Positions 26,055-33,520 of a stretch of DNA of 64,000 nucleotides are shown here, piece after piece. Numbering within the stretch: the stretch's first letter is position 1; every line of letters starts with the position of its first letter. The notes below the pieces were generated by a model that was given only the letters and a program-made list of their open reading frames with translations, was not told where the DNA came from and searched no databases. This DNA is from RCC90-49c sp051016155 (GTDB lineage Bacteria > Bacteroidota > Bacteroidia > Cytophagales > Amoebophilaceae). Both the position numbers and the translations under genes were made by a program. The stretch is taken from the NCBI GenBank assembly GCA_051016155.1, contig CP136537.1:62001-126000 (forward strand), given 5' to 3'.

Positions 26055-27524
26055 ATGAAAACATCCCATCAACGCTATGGGCTCTCCCAGCTCCTGTCAG
26101 GCGTTGCTGTCAAGAAAATAATCGGTCGCCAGGAGGTAAAAGTGCAGGGCATGAGTGCTGATTCGCGTACTGTCAGTGCTGATACGTTGTTTGTGGCTAT
26201 TTGCGGCACGCAAGTAGATGGACACCTTTACATTCCGCAGGCCATAGAGGCAGGCAGCACTGTGGTGGTCTGTGAACAGGTACCTGAAGTGACTGTGTCT
26301 AGCGTCACTTATGTAGTGGTAGCGAACAGCGCACAGGCGTTAGGCATTATTGCGTCTAACTTTTATGGCCGTCCTTCTACTCAGCTGCAGCTGGTGGCTG
26401 TGACAGGGACTAATGGCAAGACTAGCACTGTTCATCTACTTGCAGGGCTTTTCCGACAGCTGGGACATCGCGTGGGGATGCTGTCTACTATTCACAATCA
26501 GATTCATACCCAAACGGTGCCTACCACGCACACTACGCCTGATGCTATTCAGCTCAACAGTTTACTGGCGCGCATGGTAGAGGAAGGTTGTCAGTATTGC
26601 TTTATGGAGGCAAGCTCGCACGCTATTGTACAAGAGCGCATTGCAGGGCTACAGTTGACTGGGGCTGTATTCCTTAACATTACCCACGATCATTTGGATT
26701 ATCACGCTACGTTTGATGCATACATTCAAGCCAAGAAGAAGCTCTTCGATGATTTGCCTGCTAGTGCTTTTGCTTTGTTCAATGTGGATGACAAGCGTGG
26801 TCCAATCATGGTGCAGAATACGCGAGCTACTCCCCATAGTTTTGCCTTGAAGTCACCGGCAGATTTTACTGCCAAAGTGCTCTCTAATACGCTACAGGGG
26901 CTGGAGCTACGGATAGCTCAGCAAGCAGCCTGGTTCCAGTTGGTAGGGACTTTCAATGCCTACAACTTGCTGGCTACCTATGGCGCTGCGTGTTTACTGG
27001 GGGTAGATAGCCAAAAAGCCCTTACGGCTTTGTCTGCCCTCCCTCCTATCCAAGGCCGCTGTCAGTATCTGCATGCTCCAGCAGGCTTCGACACTATTGT
27101 TGACTATGCGCATACCCCTGATGCGCTCAAGAGCATACTGACGACTTTGGACCAAATCAAGGATCAGAGAGGCAAAATCATTACGGTGGTGGGCTGTGGG
27201 GGCGACCGCGATGCACAGAAGCGGCCGCTCATGGCCCAAGTAGCTTTTCAATGTAGCGATCAGGTGATCTTTACTTCTGATAATCCGCGCAGCGAAGCGC
27301 CGCAAGCGATCATTGAAGACATGAAAACTGGTCTGACCCCTGCGCAGCAACAACAAACTTTGGCTATTGAGGATAGGGCCGAGGCCATTAAAGCAGCTTG
27401 CCAGCTGGCACAGCCCAATGATATTGTGTTGGTGGCGGGCAAAGGGCATGAAACTTACCAAGACATACAAGGCCAACGCCATCCTTTTGATGACCTCCAG
27501 GTGCTACAAAGTGTGTTGCACTAG
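26055..27524 (+). CDS. murE: UDP-N-acetylmuramoyl-tripeptide synthetase MurE
   Basis: Mur ligase adding the third amino acid to the peptidoglycan stem peptide. Seen: N-terminal UDP-binding domain with GMSADSRTV, the ATP-loop TGTNGKTS (about residue 116), TVPTTHTTPDA, the ligase centre with HDHLDYHATFDAYIQAKK (carbamylated Lys position), ILVDYAHTP-type motif TIVDYAHTPDAL, and the specificity motif DNPR in TSDNPRSEAP. DNPR is known from enzymes specific for meso-diaminopimelate, which agrees with dapD in the window. Length (489 aa) is normal. It lies alone, not in a dcw cluster, directly behind the AbiE pair. Confidence 0.96.
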   Translation: MKTSHQRYGLSQLLSGVAVKKIIGRQEVKVQGMSADSRTVSADTLFVAICGTQVDGHLYIPQAIEAGSTVVVCEQVPEVTVSSVTYVVVANSAQALGIIASNFYGRPSTQLQLVAVTGTNGKTSTVHLLAGLFRQLGHRVGMLSTIHNQIHTQTVPTTHTTPDAIQLNSLLARMVEEGCQYCFMEASSHAIVQERIAGLQLTGAVFLNITHDHLDYHATFDAYIQAKKKLFDDLPASAFALFNVDDKRGPIMVQNTRATPHSFALKSPADFTAKVLSNTLQGLELRIAQQAAWFQLVGTFNAYNLLATYGAACLLGVDSQKALTALSALPPIQGRCQYLHAPAGFDTIVDYAHTPDALKSILTTLDQIKDQRGKIITVVGCGGDRDAQKRPLMAQVAFQCSDQVIFTSDNPRSEAPQAIIEDMKTGLTPAQQQQTLAIEDRAEAIKAACQLAQPNDIVLVAGKGHETYQDIQGQRHPFDDLQVLQSVLH

Positions 27525-27529
27525 AAGAC

Positions 27530-27640
27530 TATGGTGTGATTTATTGATTAAATCATTGCGTGAGTAAAAACTTTTTTATTCCCAAAGACGGTCTATGTCA
27601 GAAGCATAGCATCGTGATTAGGTCTATTTTGCAACAGCCC
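27530..27640 (-). repeat. Dispersed 110-bp element, copy 1 of a tandem pair
   Basis: Read on the minus strand: GGGGCTGTTGCAAAATAGAC at one end, then GACCGTCTTTGGGAATAAAA, then octamer units ACTCACGCAATGATTTAATC. It has the same layout as the copies at 41405, 42005 and 61257. Confidence 0.6.
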
Positions 27641-27658
27641 CATTGGGTATATATGACG

Positions 27659-27768
27659 AGGCCATTGTATTATTGAGCGATTTTATGATTGGATGATTGA
27701 AAGACTGCTTTTAGGCTTGATAAAGCAGCGTTTTAGAGACTATTGGGTGTATTTTGCAACAATCTCAT
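27659..27768 (-). repeat. Dispersed 110-bp element, copy 2 of a tandem pair
   Basis: On the minus strand: GATTGTTGCAAAATACACCC at one end, GGCCTAAAAGC-like middle (GCCTAAAAGCAGTCTTTC), then octamers caatcatc/caatcata/aaatcgct ending CTCAATAATACAATGGCC. It ends 24 bp before the rimM start. Confidence 0.6.
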
Positions 27769-27791
27769 AATAGCTCTGATAGGATAGATGT

Positions 27792-28310
27792 ATGACCAAT
27801 GTAGAAGCATTTATTGAGTTGGGGATTATTCAGCGTGGACAAGGGCTGAAAGGCCATGTGGTGGCTTTGCTCAACCAGGATGTTACCTCTATCGGTTCTC
27901 TCAAGACTATTTTCATTCAGATCGACCACACACTGGTTCCGTACCATATAGAAAAATGGGTGCCTCAGCCATCCAGGGCGGTCATCAAGCTGCAAGGGGT
28001 AGATGATCTTGAGGCTGCCTATCAGCTGAAAGACTGTCCCCTTTTTGTAGCGCGGGAGGTATTTGCTGAGGTCTCCACGCAAGAAGTACCACTAATCCAC
28101 CTGATAGGGTATCGGGTGGTAGAGGCACAGGCGGGCGAGCTAGGCTGTGTGCAAGACCTTTATTCAGCGCCGCTGCAGCAGTTGCTGGCTGTTGACTACC
28201 AAGGGCGAGAGCTATTGATTCCGTACCACAAGAATATTGTTACACGTGTAGATGATGGGGCACAGCGCATTGATGTGCAGTTGCCAAAGGGTTTTCTCGC
28301 GGTGGAGTGA
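27792..28310 (+). CDS. rimM: Ribosome maturation factor RimM
   Basis: Assembly factor for the 30S ribosomal subunit head that binds S19. Seen: N-terminal RimM beta-barrel (ELGIIQRGQGLKGHVVALLN; the G.I...G..G.V pattern is diagnostic), the linker region DDLEAAYQLKDCPLFV, and a C-terminal PRC-barrel (LIGYRVVEAQAGELGCVQDL, then LLIPYHKNIVTRVD). Length 172 aa is normal. rpsP and trmD, its frequent neighbours, are not here. Confidence 0.93.
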   Translation: MTNVEAFIELGIIQRGQGLKGHVVALLNQDVTSIGSLKTIFIQIDHTLVPYHIEKWVPQPSRAVIKLQGVDDLEAAYQLKDCPLFVAREVFAEVSTQEVPLIHLIGYRVVEAQAGELGCVQDLYSAPLQQLLAVDYQGRELLIPYHKNIVTRVDDGAQRIDVQLPKGFLAVE

Positions 28311-28321
28311 GTGGGCACTTG

Positions 28322-28372
28322 AGACCATTGCATGATTGGGTGATCTTGTGATTGGGCAATTAGATGATGGAA
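28322..28372 (-). repeat. Octamer array after rimM
   Basis: Forward units attgcatg, attgggtg, atcttgtg, attgggca, attagatg. The orientation is opposite to the arrays found before plus-strand genes. It lies between the convergent rimM and dacB genes. Confidence 0.6.
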
Positions 28373-28483
28373 GCATTGAAGTGAAGGAACCTTTCTATGG
28401 TCCTACAGCCCAGGCGGCACGAGAGGCGAGCACTGATGCCAGCGAGCACCCCATCATAGAACCAGCTCTGCTTCTATGCGTGC

Positions 28484-29959
28484 TCATGGCTCCTGAACAA
28501 GGGCGGTGAGTATCTTTTCTATTTCATTTTCTGCACCACTGCGTGGGCCGTCATAATGATTGACTAGAAGTGCCAAGACGATCTCGTCACCATTTTGATA
28601 GGTATAGTAGCCTGCAAAGCCTCTGATATTTTTGAGAGTACCTGACTTGGCTCTAAACTTGCCCTGCAAGGGGGTATTTTGGAACAGTTCTACCAGGTTG
28701 CCTGTTTCTCCTGCTGTGGGCAGCGATGCATAGAAATGGGGGAAATGATCGCTCGTTTTCATGTAGCGCAGTACTTCCACGAGCTGCTTGACAGTAAGGG
28801 CATTGTACCTAGACAGCCCACTTCCATCGTGCAGGAGCATACCGGTGACGTCTATGCCTTTCTCGGTCCAAAATGCTTTTAAAGCACGTGTGCCACTGGC
28901 ATAGTCTCCTCGACCGAACCGTGCTAGCCCCAAATGGATGAGCAGATGCTCTGCATAAAGATTAAAAGTTTCATGGTTGACTACTTTGATAATAGTGTAT
29001 AGGGGAGGGGAATACAGTGTATTTATATTTCTGCGTTTCTCCTTGGTAGCGCCACGCCTCTGTACCGTAGTAGGTGGCTGTCCTGTCTCGATACCCTGCT
29101 TGTTAAGGGCACTATTCAGTGTGTAGGCTGCCCAATAGGTAGGGGTTGGCATGGACCTTCTGATAGCAAAGCGTGGTTTTCCTTTTGGGATGGTACCTCT
29201 AATGATTTGGGGGGTAGCATGAGGGCCTCCGTAGATGTAGGCCTGATCTACATTAGTGGAAGCAATTTTGACTTGGTTGATGGGCTCAACTTCGGTAGGT
29301 AAAGCAGGAAAGACGCGCACTATCTCTGTGTCGCCTTCTTCTTGTGCACTGGCATTGAGAATAACTGTGTAGAGGTTATCAAATATGGACAGTCCACTGC
29401 AGCTGGCGCCGTAATAACTGCCTATATCTTGCACCGTCCATGTGTCAGGAGTGGTGTGGGCAGCATAAATTTGTGCATCTCCAATGATTGCTCCAGCTAT
29501 TTTTCGAATGCCTTTTGCTTGAATGGCCTTTATCCATGTTTGTGTAGCATCTTCTGGCTTGAAGTATTGCTTGAAGCGTGTCGAGCCCAAAGTGGGGTCT
29601 CCTCCCCCCTTGATGTAAATATTGCCCTGTAGTGTACCTTGCGCATCAATCTCACCATCGTATTGAAGCACAGTGGTGAACTGAAAGTCTGGGCCTAGGG
29701 TCTCCAGAGCAGCGGCTGTAGTAAGGAGTTTGAATGTAGAAGCCGGGATAAGGCTCTGTGTTGCATCGAGCTCGGCAAGGACCCGATTTTGCGTCAGGTT
29801 CACTGCGTAGCAACCGACTGTGGCGCTGCGAAATATTTTTTTGTCTTTGGCTGCTTTTATCGCTGCTGCTACGGCATCTGCAGACTTACTTTGTGCCAAG
29901 GGAGTTGCCACAAGTAACAACAGAAAGATTAGACTACACTTTTTAGGTGAATGGTACAT
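28484..29959 (-). CDS. dacB: D-alanyl-D-alanine carboxypeptidase/endopeptidase (PBP4 type)
   Basis: Periplasmic S13-family peptidase that trims and cleaves peptidoglycan cross-links. Seen: signal peptide CSLIFLLLLVATPLAQS (cleaved about residue 24), active-site tetrad STFKL (SxxK, about residue 78), SGLSRYN (SxN, about 378) and KSGT in RAKSGTLKNIRG (about 430). The large insertion between the first two motifs is characteristic of PBP4. All catalytic residues are intact. With MurE and DapD it supports a functional peptidoglycan pathway. Confidence 0.94.
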   Translation of the reverse strand: MYHSPKKCSLIFLLLLVATPLAQSKSADAVAAAIKAAKDKKIFRSATVGCYAVNLTQNRVLAELDATQSLIPASTFKLLTTAAALETLGPDFQFTTVLQYDGEIDAQGTLQGNIYIKGGGDPTLGSTRFKQYFKPEDATQTWIKAIQAKGIRKIAGAIIGDAQIYAAHTTPDTWTVQDIGSYYGASCSGLSIFDNLYTVILNASAQEEGDTEIVRVFPALPTEVEPINQVKIASTNVDQAYIYGGPHATPQIIRGTIPKGKPRFAIRRSMPTPTYWAAYTLNSALNKQGIETGQPPTTVQRRGATKEKRRNINTLYSPPLYTIIKVVNHETFNLYAEHLLIHLGLARFGRGDYASGTRALKAFWTEKGIDVTGMLLHDGSGLSRYNALTVKQLVEVLRYMKTSDHFPHFYASLPTAGETGNLVELFQNTPLQGKFRAKSGTLKNIRGFAGYYTYQNGDEIVLALLVNHYDGPRSGAENEIEKILTALVQEP

Positions 29960-30030
29960 GTGGGCTCTCTGGTCTAAGAATGAAGAATGTGGAGATGCTA
30001 AGATAGAGGAAAACGCTTTTTCATTTAATT

Positions 30031-30804
30031 ATGAAACTTTATTGGCAACAACTAGGGCAAGGCCCGCCCGTACTCATCCTGCCAGGGCTGCTAGGGTCAG
30101 CGGACAATTGGCGTACCATTGCCCAGGGCCTGGCTTCGCGCTACACACTGTATTTGATCGACCATAGGAACCATGGCAGGTCGTTCCATAGTGACGAGAT
30201 GACCTATGAGGCCATGGCAGCAGACCTCAAGCATTGGATGACCCAGCAAGGCATTGCCGAACCTGCACTGATAGGCCACTCTATGGGAGGCAAAGTAGTG
30301 ATGCAATTTGCCCAAACCTACCCGCAGGCGCTTTCCCGACTGATTGTGGTAGATATAGCTCCTCGCGTCTATGATATGACTCAGCTTACTCGTATCCTAC
30401 AGATACTTCGGCAAACGCCACTGCAAGGTGTTCGGCGAAGAGCGGAAGTAGATCAGCTTCTGTGCGCACATATTCCCGAACCAGTGATGCGCATGTATCT
30501 GATGAAGAACCTAGGTAGAAATGAGCAAGGAGAACTTTTATGGCGCAGCAACATTCTTGTACTGGCAGAAAGTATCCCTCATTTGGCGCAGGCAGTGACT
30601 TTTCAAGCGCCTTTTGGCAAGCCTACGTTGTTTATCAAAGCAGATCAATCTGATTACATGCAGCCGCAGGACCTATCACTGATTAAAGCGATGTTTCCCA
30701 ACTATCAGCTTGAGTGCATTGAAAATAGTACTCACTGGGTGCTTTACTACCAGCCTCTGCAGCTATTGAAAACTATTGCGCATTTTCTAGCGAGCCACAA
30801 CTGA
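30031..30804 (+). CDS. Alpha/beta hydrolase, YbfF-like esterase (257 aa)
   Basis: Seen: N-terminal KLYWQQLGQGPPVLILPGLL, oxyanion region LPGLLGSADNW, IDHRNHGRS (about residue 44), nucleophile elbow GHSMGG (about 88), acid position ADQSDYMQPQD (about 207) and catalytic His in NSTHWVLYYQP (about 233). The IDxRNHGRS and GHSMGGK patterns fit the YbfF/ABHD11-type esterases acting on acyl thioesters or esters, but the substrate is not known. It lies divergently 71 bp from dacB. Confidence 0.85.
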   Translation: MKLYWQQLGQGPPVLILPGLLGSADNWRTIAQGLASRYTLYLIDHRNHGRSFHSDEMTYEAMAADLKHWMTQQGIAEPALIGHSMGGKVVMQFAQTYPQALSRLIVVDIAPRVYDMTQLTRILQILRQTPLQGVRRRAEVDQLLCAHIPEPVMRMYLMKNLGRNEQGELLWRSNILVLAESIPHLAQAVTFQAPFGKPTLFIKADQSDYMQPQDLSLIKAMFPNYQLECIENSTHWVLYYQPLQLLKTIAHFLASHN

Positions 30805-30831
30805 TTGTAAGAGGACTTTACACCTGTCTTC

Positions 30832-31545
30832 CTATTGTGCCGCTGACTCTGGCAATAGTTTATAGAAGTGAAAAGGCGAATTGCCTGACCAAGAAGTGGG
30901 GAAGTTAGTCCCCTCTACATGCTGTAGCCGAGCATGCTCAGGCAGTTGCTTGAGTGTAACAATTTGTAGCCCTGGCTTCAGTGTTAGAAAATTGTCTACT
31001 AGGTTTTGCATCAAAGTTTCTGAAAAACAAGTAGAACACATAAAGATAATAGTGGCATCACTCAAATCTGCTTGGATAATATCTTCATGCACAAAAGATA
31101 CCTGACGATTGCTGTCCATAAGTCCAGCAACTTGCGCGCGCTCTTTTGCCTTTTGGGCTCCTTTGAAACGTGACTCAGAAAGCTCAATGCCTACACTTTT
31201 CTTGGTGCGTGTGGCCAGATGGGTGTAGAGCACAAATTTTCCTACTCCGCAGCCAAGATCATAAAATACATCTTGGGATTTAACCTTGAGCCTCTTGAGG
31301 ACTTCGTCCATGGACGAATAGACAATTTCTCCATAAGTAGGTGCTCCACCTTGTTCTCTGATGTAGTCTGCCTCGGCTGAGGCAATGCCAAAACCGCTTA
31401 TATCTGCGTAGATGGTCTCTAATTTTTTAGCTAGCTTTTCTGGTGTTTGTCTATTTCCTCGCATCCATACAAAGTAAATTAGGCTGACAATTATTACGCC
31501 AAGTGTGGTCATGACGATAACCCTGGGGGTATTATTTTTTGACAT
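30832..31545 (-). CDS. Membrane-anchored DOT1-like SAM methyltransferase (237 aa)
   Basis: Seen with start MSKNNTPRVIVMTTLGVIIV: an N-terminal transmembrane helix (residues about 9-27), a helical linker, then a class I methyltransferase core. Motif I is VFYDLGCGVGKFVLYTHLAT; the E of motif II is in SVGIELSESRFKGAQKA; FVHEDIIQADL and IIFMCSTCF follow. The spacing and GIELS/RF pattern are those of the DOT1 family (known eukaryotic histone H3K79 methyltransferases, also found in some bacteria). A longer in-frame start (31689) adds a low-quality extension and was not used. The substrate is unknown. Topology, and so whether the enzyme faces cytoplasm or envelope, is inferred only from the positive residues after the helix (WMRGNRQ), which favour a cytoplasmic domain. 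Confidence 0.78.
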   Translation of the reverse strand: MSKNNTPRVIVMTTLGVIIVSLIYFVWMRGNRQTPEKLAKKLETIYADISGFGIASAEADYIREQGGAPTYGEIVYSSMDEVLKRLKVKSQDVFYDLGCGVGKFVLYTHLATRTKKSVGIELSESRFKGAQKAKERAQVAGLMDSNRQVSFVHEDIIQADLSDATIIFMCSTCFSETLMQNLVDNFLTLKPGLQIVTLKQLPEHARLQHVEGTNFPTSWSGNSPFHFYKLLPESAAQ

Positions 31546-32011
31546 AAGATCATTTGTTTGAATTTGAAATGGAAAGATCAATGGAGCACAATAAAGGTGA
31601 TTTATACAGTAATGTCTATACACATTTGAGAGTACTGTATAGAAAATTTTGCCTTTTTGATTTCCAAGTCTAAAAATATGCAGTATCAAGAAGCCGTCAA
31701 AATATTTCTTGCCATTTCTGTGAAAACGAAAAAGTTTTTGCAGTTCAAAATCCTAAGAGCAATAGTTCAAGGCTAGGCAGTAAGTGTTTAGACTTTGCTT
31801 GTGTAGGCCAAGTAAAAGATTCGCCAAATAATTGCACAACACTTTGCGTTACCCAATAAGCGCAGACTCCCTTGCCATATAGAAGCTGTAGCGCAAGTGT
31901 GTGCGCAGTGTCTTTTTCATAATTTTGTATGCGTTTCAGAGTCAAGAAAGCCTTGAAAAGGATAAGCATCAGCTCAGTCATGCACTTCGTCTCAATGGAC
32001 CCTATCTATTT
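31546..32011. other. Divergent gap between DOT1-like gene and ffh
   Basis: About 465 bp holding both upstream regions. A 78-codon frame on the minus strand (31745-31981) has no recognised similarity. The ffh frame is open upstream of its start but not conserved. No RNA gene was recognised. Confidence 0.4.
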
Positions 32012-33343
32012 ATGTTTGAAAGCCTCAGTAAAAGTTTAGAGCGTGCTATCAAAACCCTCAAAGGGCAAGGGCGCATCACAGAAATCAATGTTGCTACCAC
32101 CATCAAAGAGATCAGGCGGGCCCTGGTCAAAGCAGATGTCAACTACAAAGTGGCCAAGCAAGTCACAGAAGAAGTCAAAGCCAAGGCACTGGGCAAGAAT
32201 GTGCTGACTTCTGTTTCTCCCGGGCAGCTGTTCACAAAAATCGTACATGAAGAGCTCACCGCGCTGATGGGCAGTGAAAAGGCAGATGTCCACTTGGCAG
32301 GCAATCCTGCTATAGTGCTGATGGCTGGCCTACAAGGTTCTGGAAAAACTACTTGCTCAGGCAAGCTGGCAGCTTACTTCAAAAAGCAAAATAAGTCAGT
32401 ACTACTAGCTGCGTGCGACATTTATCGGCCTGCAGCTATTCAGCAGCTCCAAAAAGTAGGGGAACAGGTGGGCGTAGCGGTCTACACGGACCCTGGCAAC
32501 GACGACGTTTTGGCCATTGCGCAAAAGGCAGTGGCGCAAGCCCAAGCGCAGCGCCAACAAGTGGTGATTGTAGACACGGCGGGCCGTTTGGCCGTAGATG
32601 AGGCCATGATGCAAGAAATCACTGCTCTGAAGGAGGCACTGCAGCCTTCGGAAACGCTCTTTGTGGTAGATGCCATGACAGGCCAGGACGCTGTCAACAC
32701 AGCCCAAGCTTTTAATGAGCAGCTCGACTTTGATGGGGTCATTCTGACCAAACTGGATGGAGACGCGCGGGGAGGAGCCGCACTCTCGGTCCGTACGGTT
32801 GTTGACAAACCGATCAAATTCATTGGCACAGGTGAAAAGCTGACCGAGCTGGATGTATTTTATCCAGACAGGATGGCCAACCGCATCCTAGGCATGGGCG
32901 ATGTGGTGTCTTTGGTAGAAAGGGCGGAGCAGGTCTATGATGAAGAGCAAGCCCGAAAGCTGAAGAAAAAGCTGCATAACAATCAATATGACTTCAATGA
33001 TTTCCTTGCGCAGCTGCAACAGCTCAAGAAAATGGGCAATCTCAAAGATTTATTAGGCATGATGCCTGGTATGGATAAGCTAGCCACTTCTACTGAAGTC
33101 GACGAAGACGCGTTCAAGCCTTTCGAGTCGATCATCCATTCAATGACCCCGCAGGAGCGCACTCATCCACACTTGCTCGACAGAAGCCGCCGTGCAAGAA
33201 TAGCCTTGGGTAGTGGCACAGATATTCAAAAGGTGAATAGCCTGCTCAAGCAGTTCGAAGCCATGCGCAAGATGATGAAAAAGGCCAGCAGAGGAGGGAT
33301 GAAGCAGATGCTAGGAGATATACAAGGAAGCTTGGGGAGATGA
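32012..33343 (+). CDS. ffh: Signal recognition particle protein Ffh
   Basis: SRP54 GTPase that binds signal sequences and SRP RNA and delivers ribosomes to FtsY. Start MFESLSKSLERAIKTLKGQG is the conserved N-domain start. Seen: N domain, G domain with GLQGSGKTTCSGKLA (G1), DTAGR (G3) and TKLDGDARGGAAL (G4 and insertion), then the methionine-rich M domain with MGNLKDLLGMMPGM, and RSRRARIALGSG containing the SRP-RNA-binding region. Length 443 aa is normal. The SRP RNA gene was not found nearby. Confidence 0.96.
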   Translation: MFESLSKSLERAIKTLKGQGRITEINVATTIKEIRRALVKADVNYKVAKQVTEEVKAKALGKNVLTSVSPGQLFTKIVHEELTALMGSEKADVHLAGNPAIVLMAGLQGSGKTTCSGKLAAYFKKQNKSVLLAACDIYRPAAIQQLQKVGEQVGVAVYTDPGNDDVLAIAQKAVAQAQAQRQQVVIVDTAGRLAVDEAMMQEITALKEALQPSETLFVVDAMTGQDAVNTAQAFNEQLDFDGVILTKLDGDARGGAALSVRTVVDKPIKFIGTGEKLTELDVFYPDRMANRILGMGDVVSLVERAEQVYDEEQARKLKKKLHNNQYDFNDFLAQLQQLKKMGNLKDLLGMMPGMDKLATSTEVDEDAFKPFESIIHSMTPQERTHPHLLDRSRRARIALGSGTDIQKVNSLLKQFEAMRKMMKKASRGGMKQMLGDIQGSLGR

Positions 33344-33447
33344 TGAGTCCCTGGTATTCATCATTGGTTGATTTACTGAATTGTTGCATGCGCGGGCGAC
33401 CGCCTGTTGTGAGGATTCAGAAGTGTGTTTGGAGCCATTTCGCAATA

Positions 33448-33502
33448 GCATTGATCTAATCAATAAATAGGCCCATCACAAAATGGGACATTCACCCAAT
33501 GG
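33448..33502. repeat. Octamer array between ffh and dnaX 3' ends
   Basis: Forward units caataaat, aggcccat, cacaaaat, gggacatt, cacccaat, then GG. An opposite-orientation stretch (attggttg, atttactg) lies at 33363-33380. Confidence 0.5.
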
Positions 33503-33520
33503 ATTCCATATCACCTGTAC

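Noticed and set aside
31745..31981. 78-codon minus-strand frame upstream of ffh
   Set aside because: No similarity recognised, and it covers the likely promoter region of ffh.
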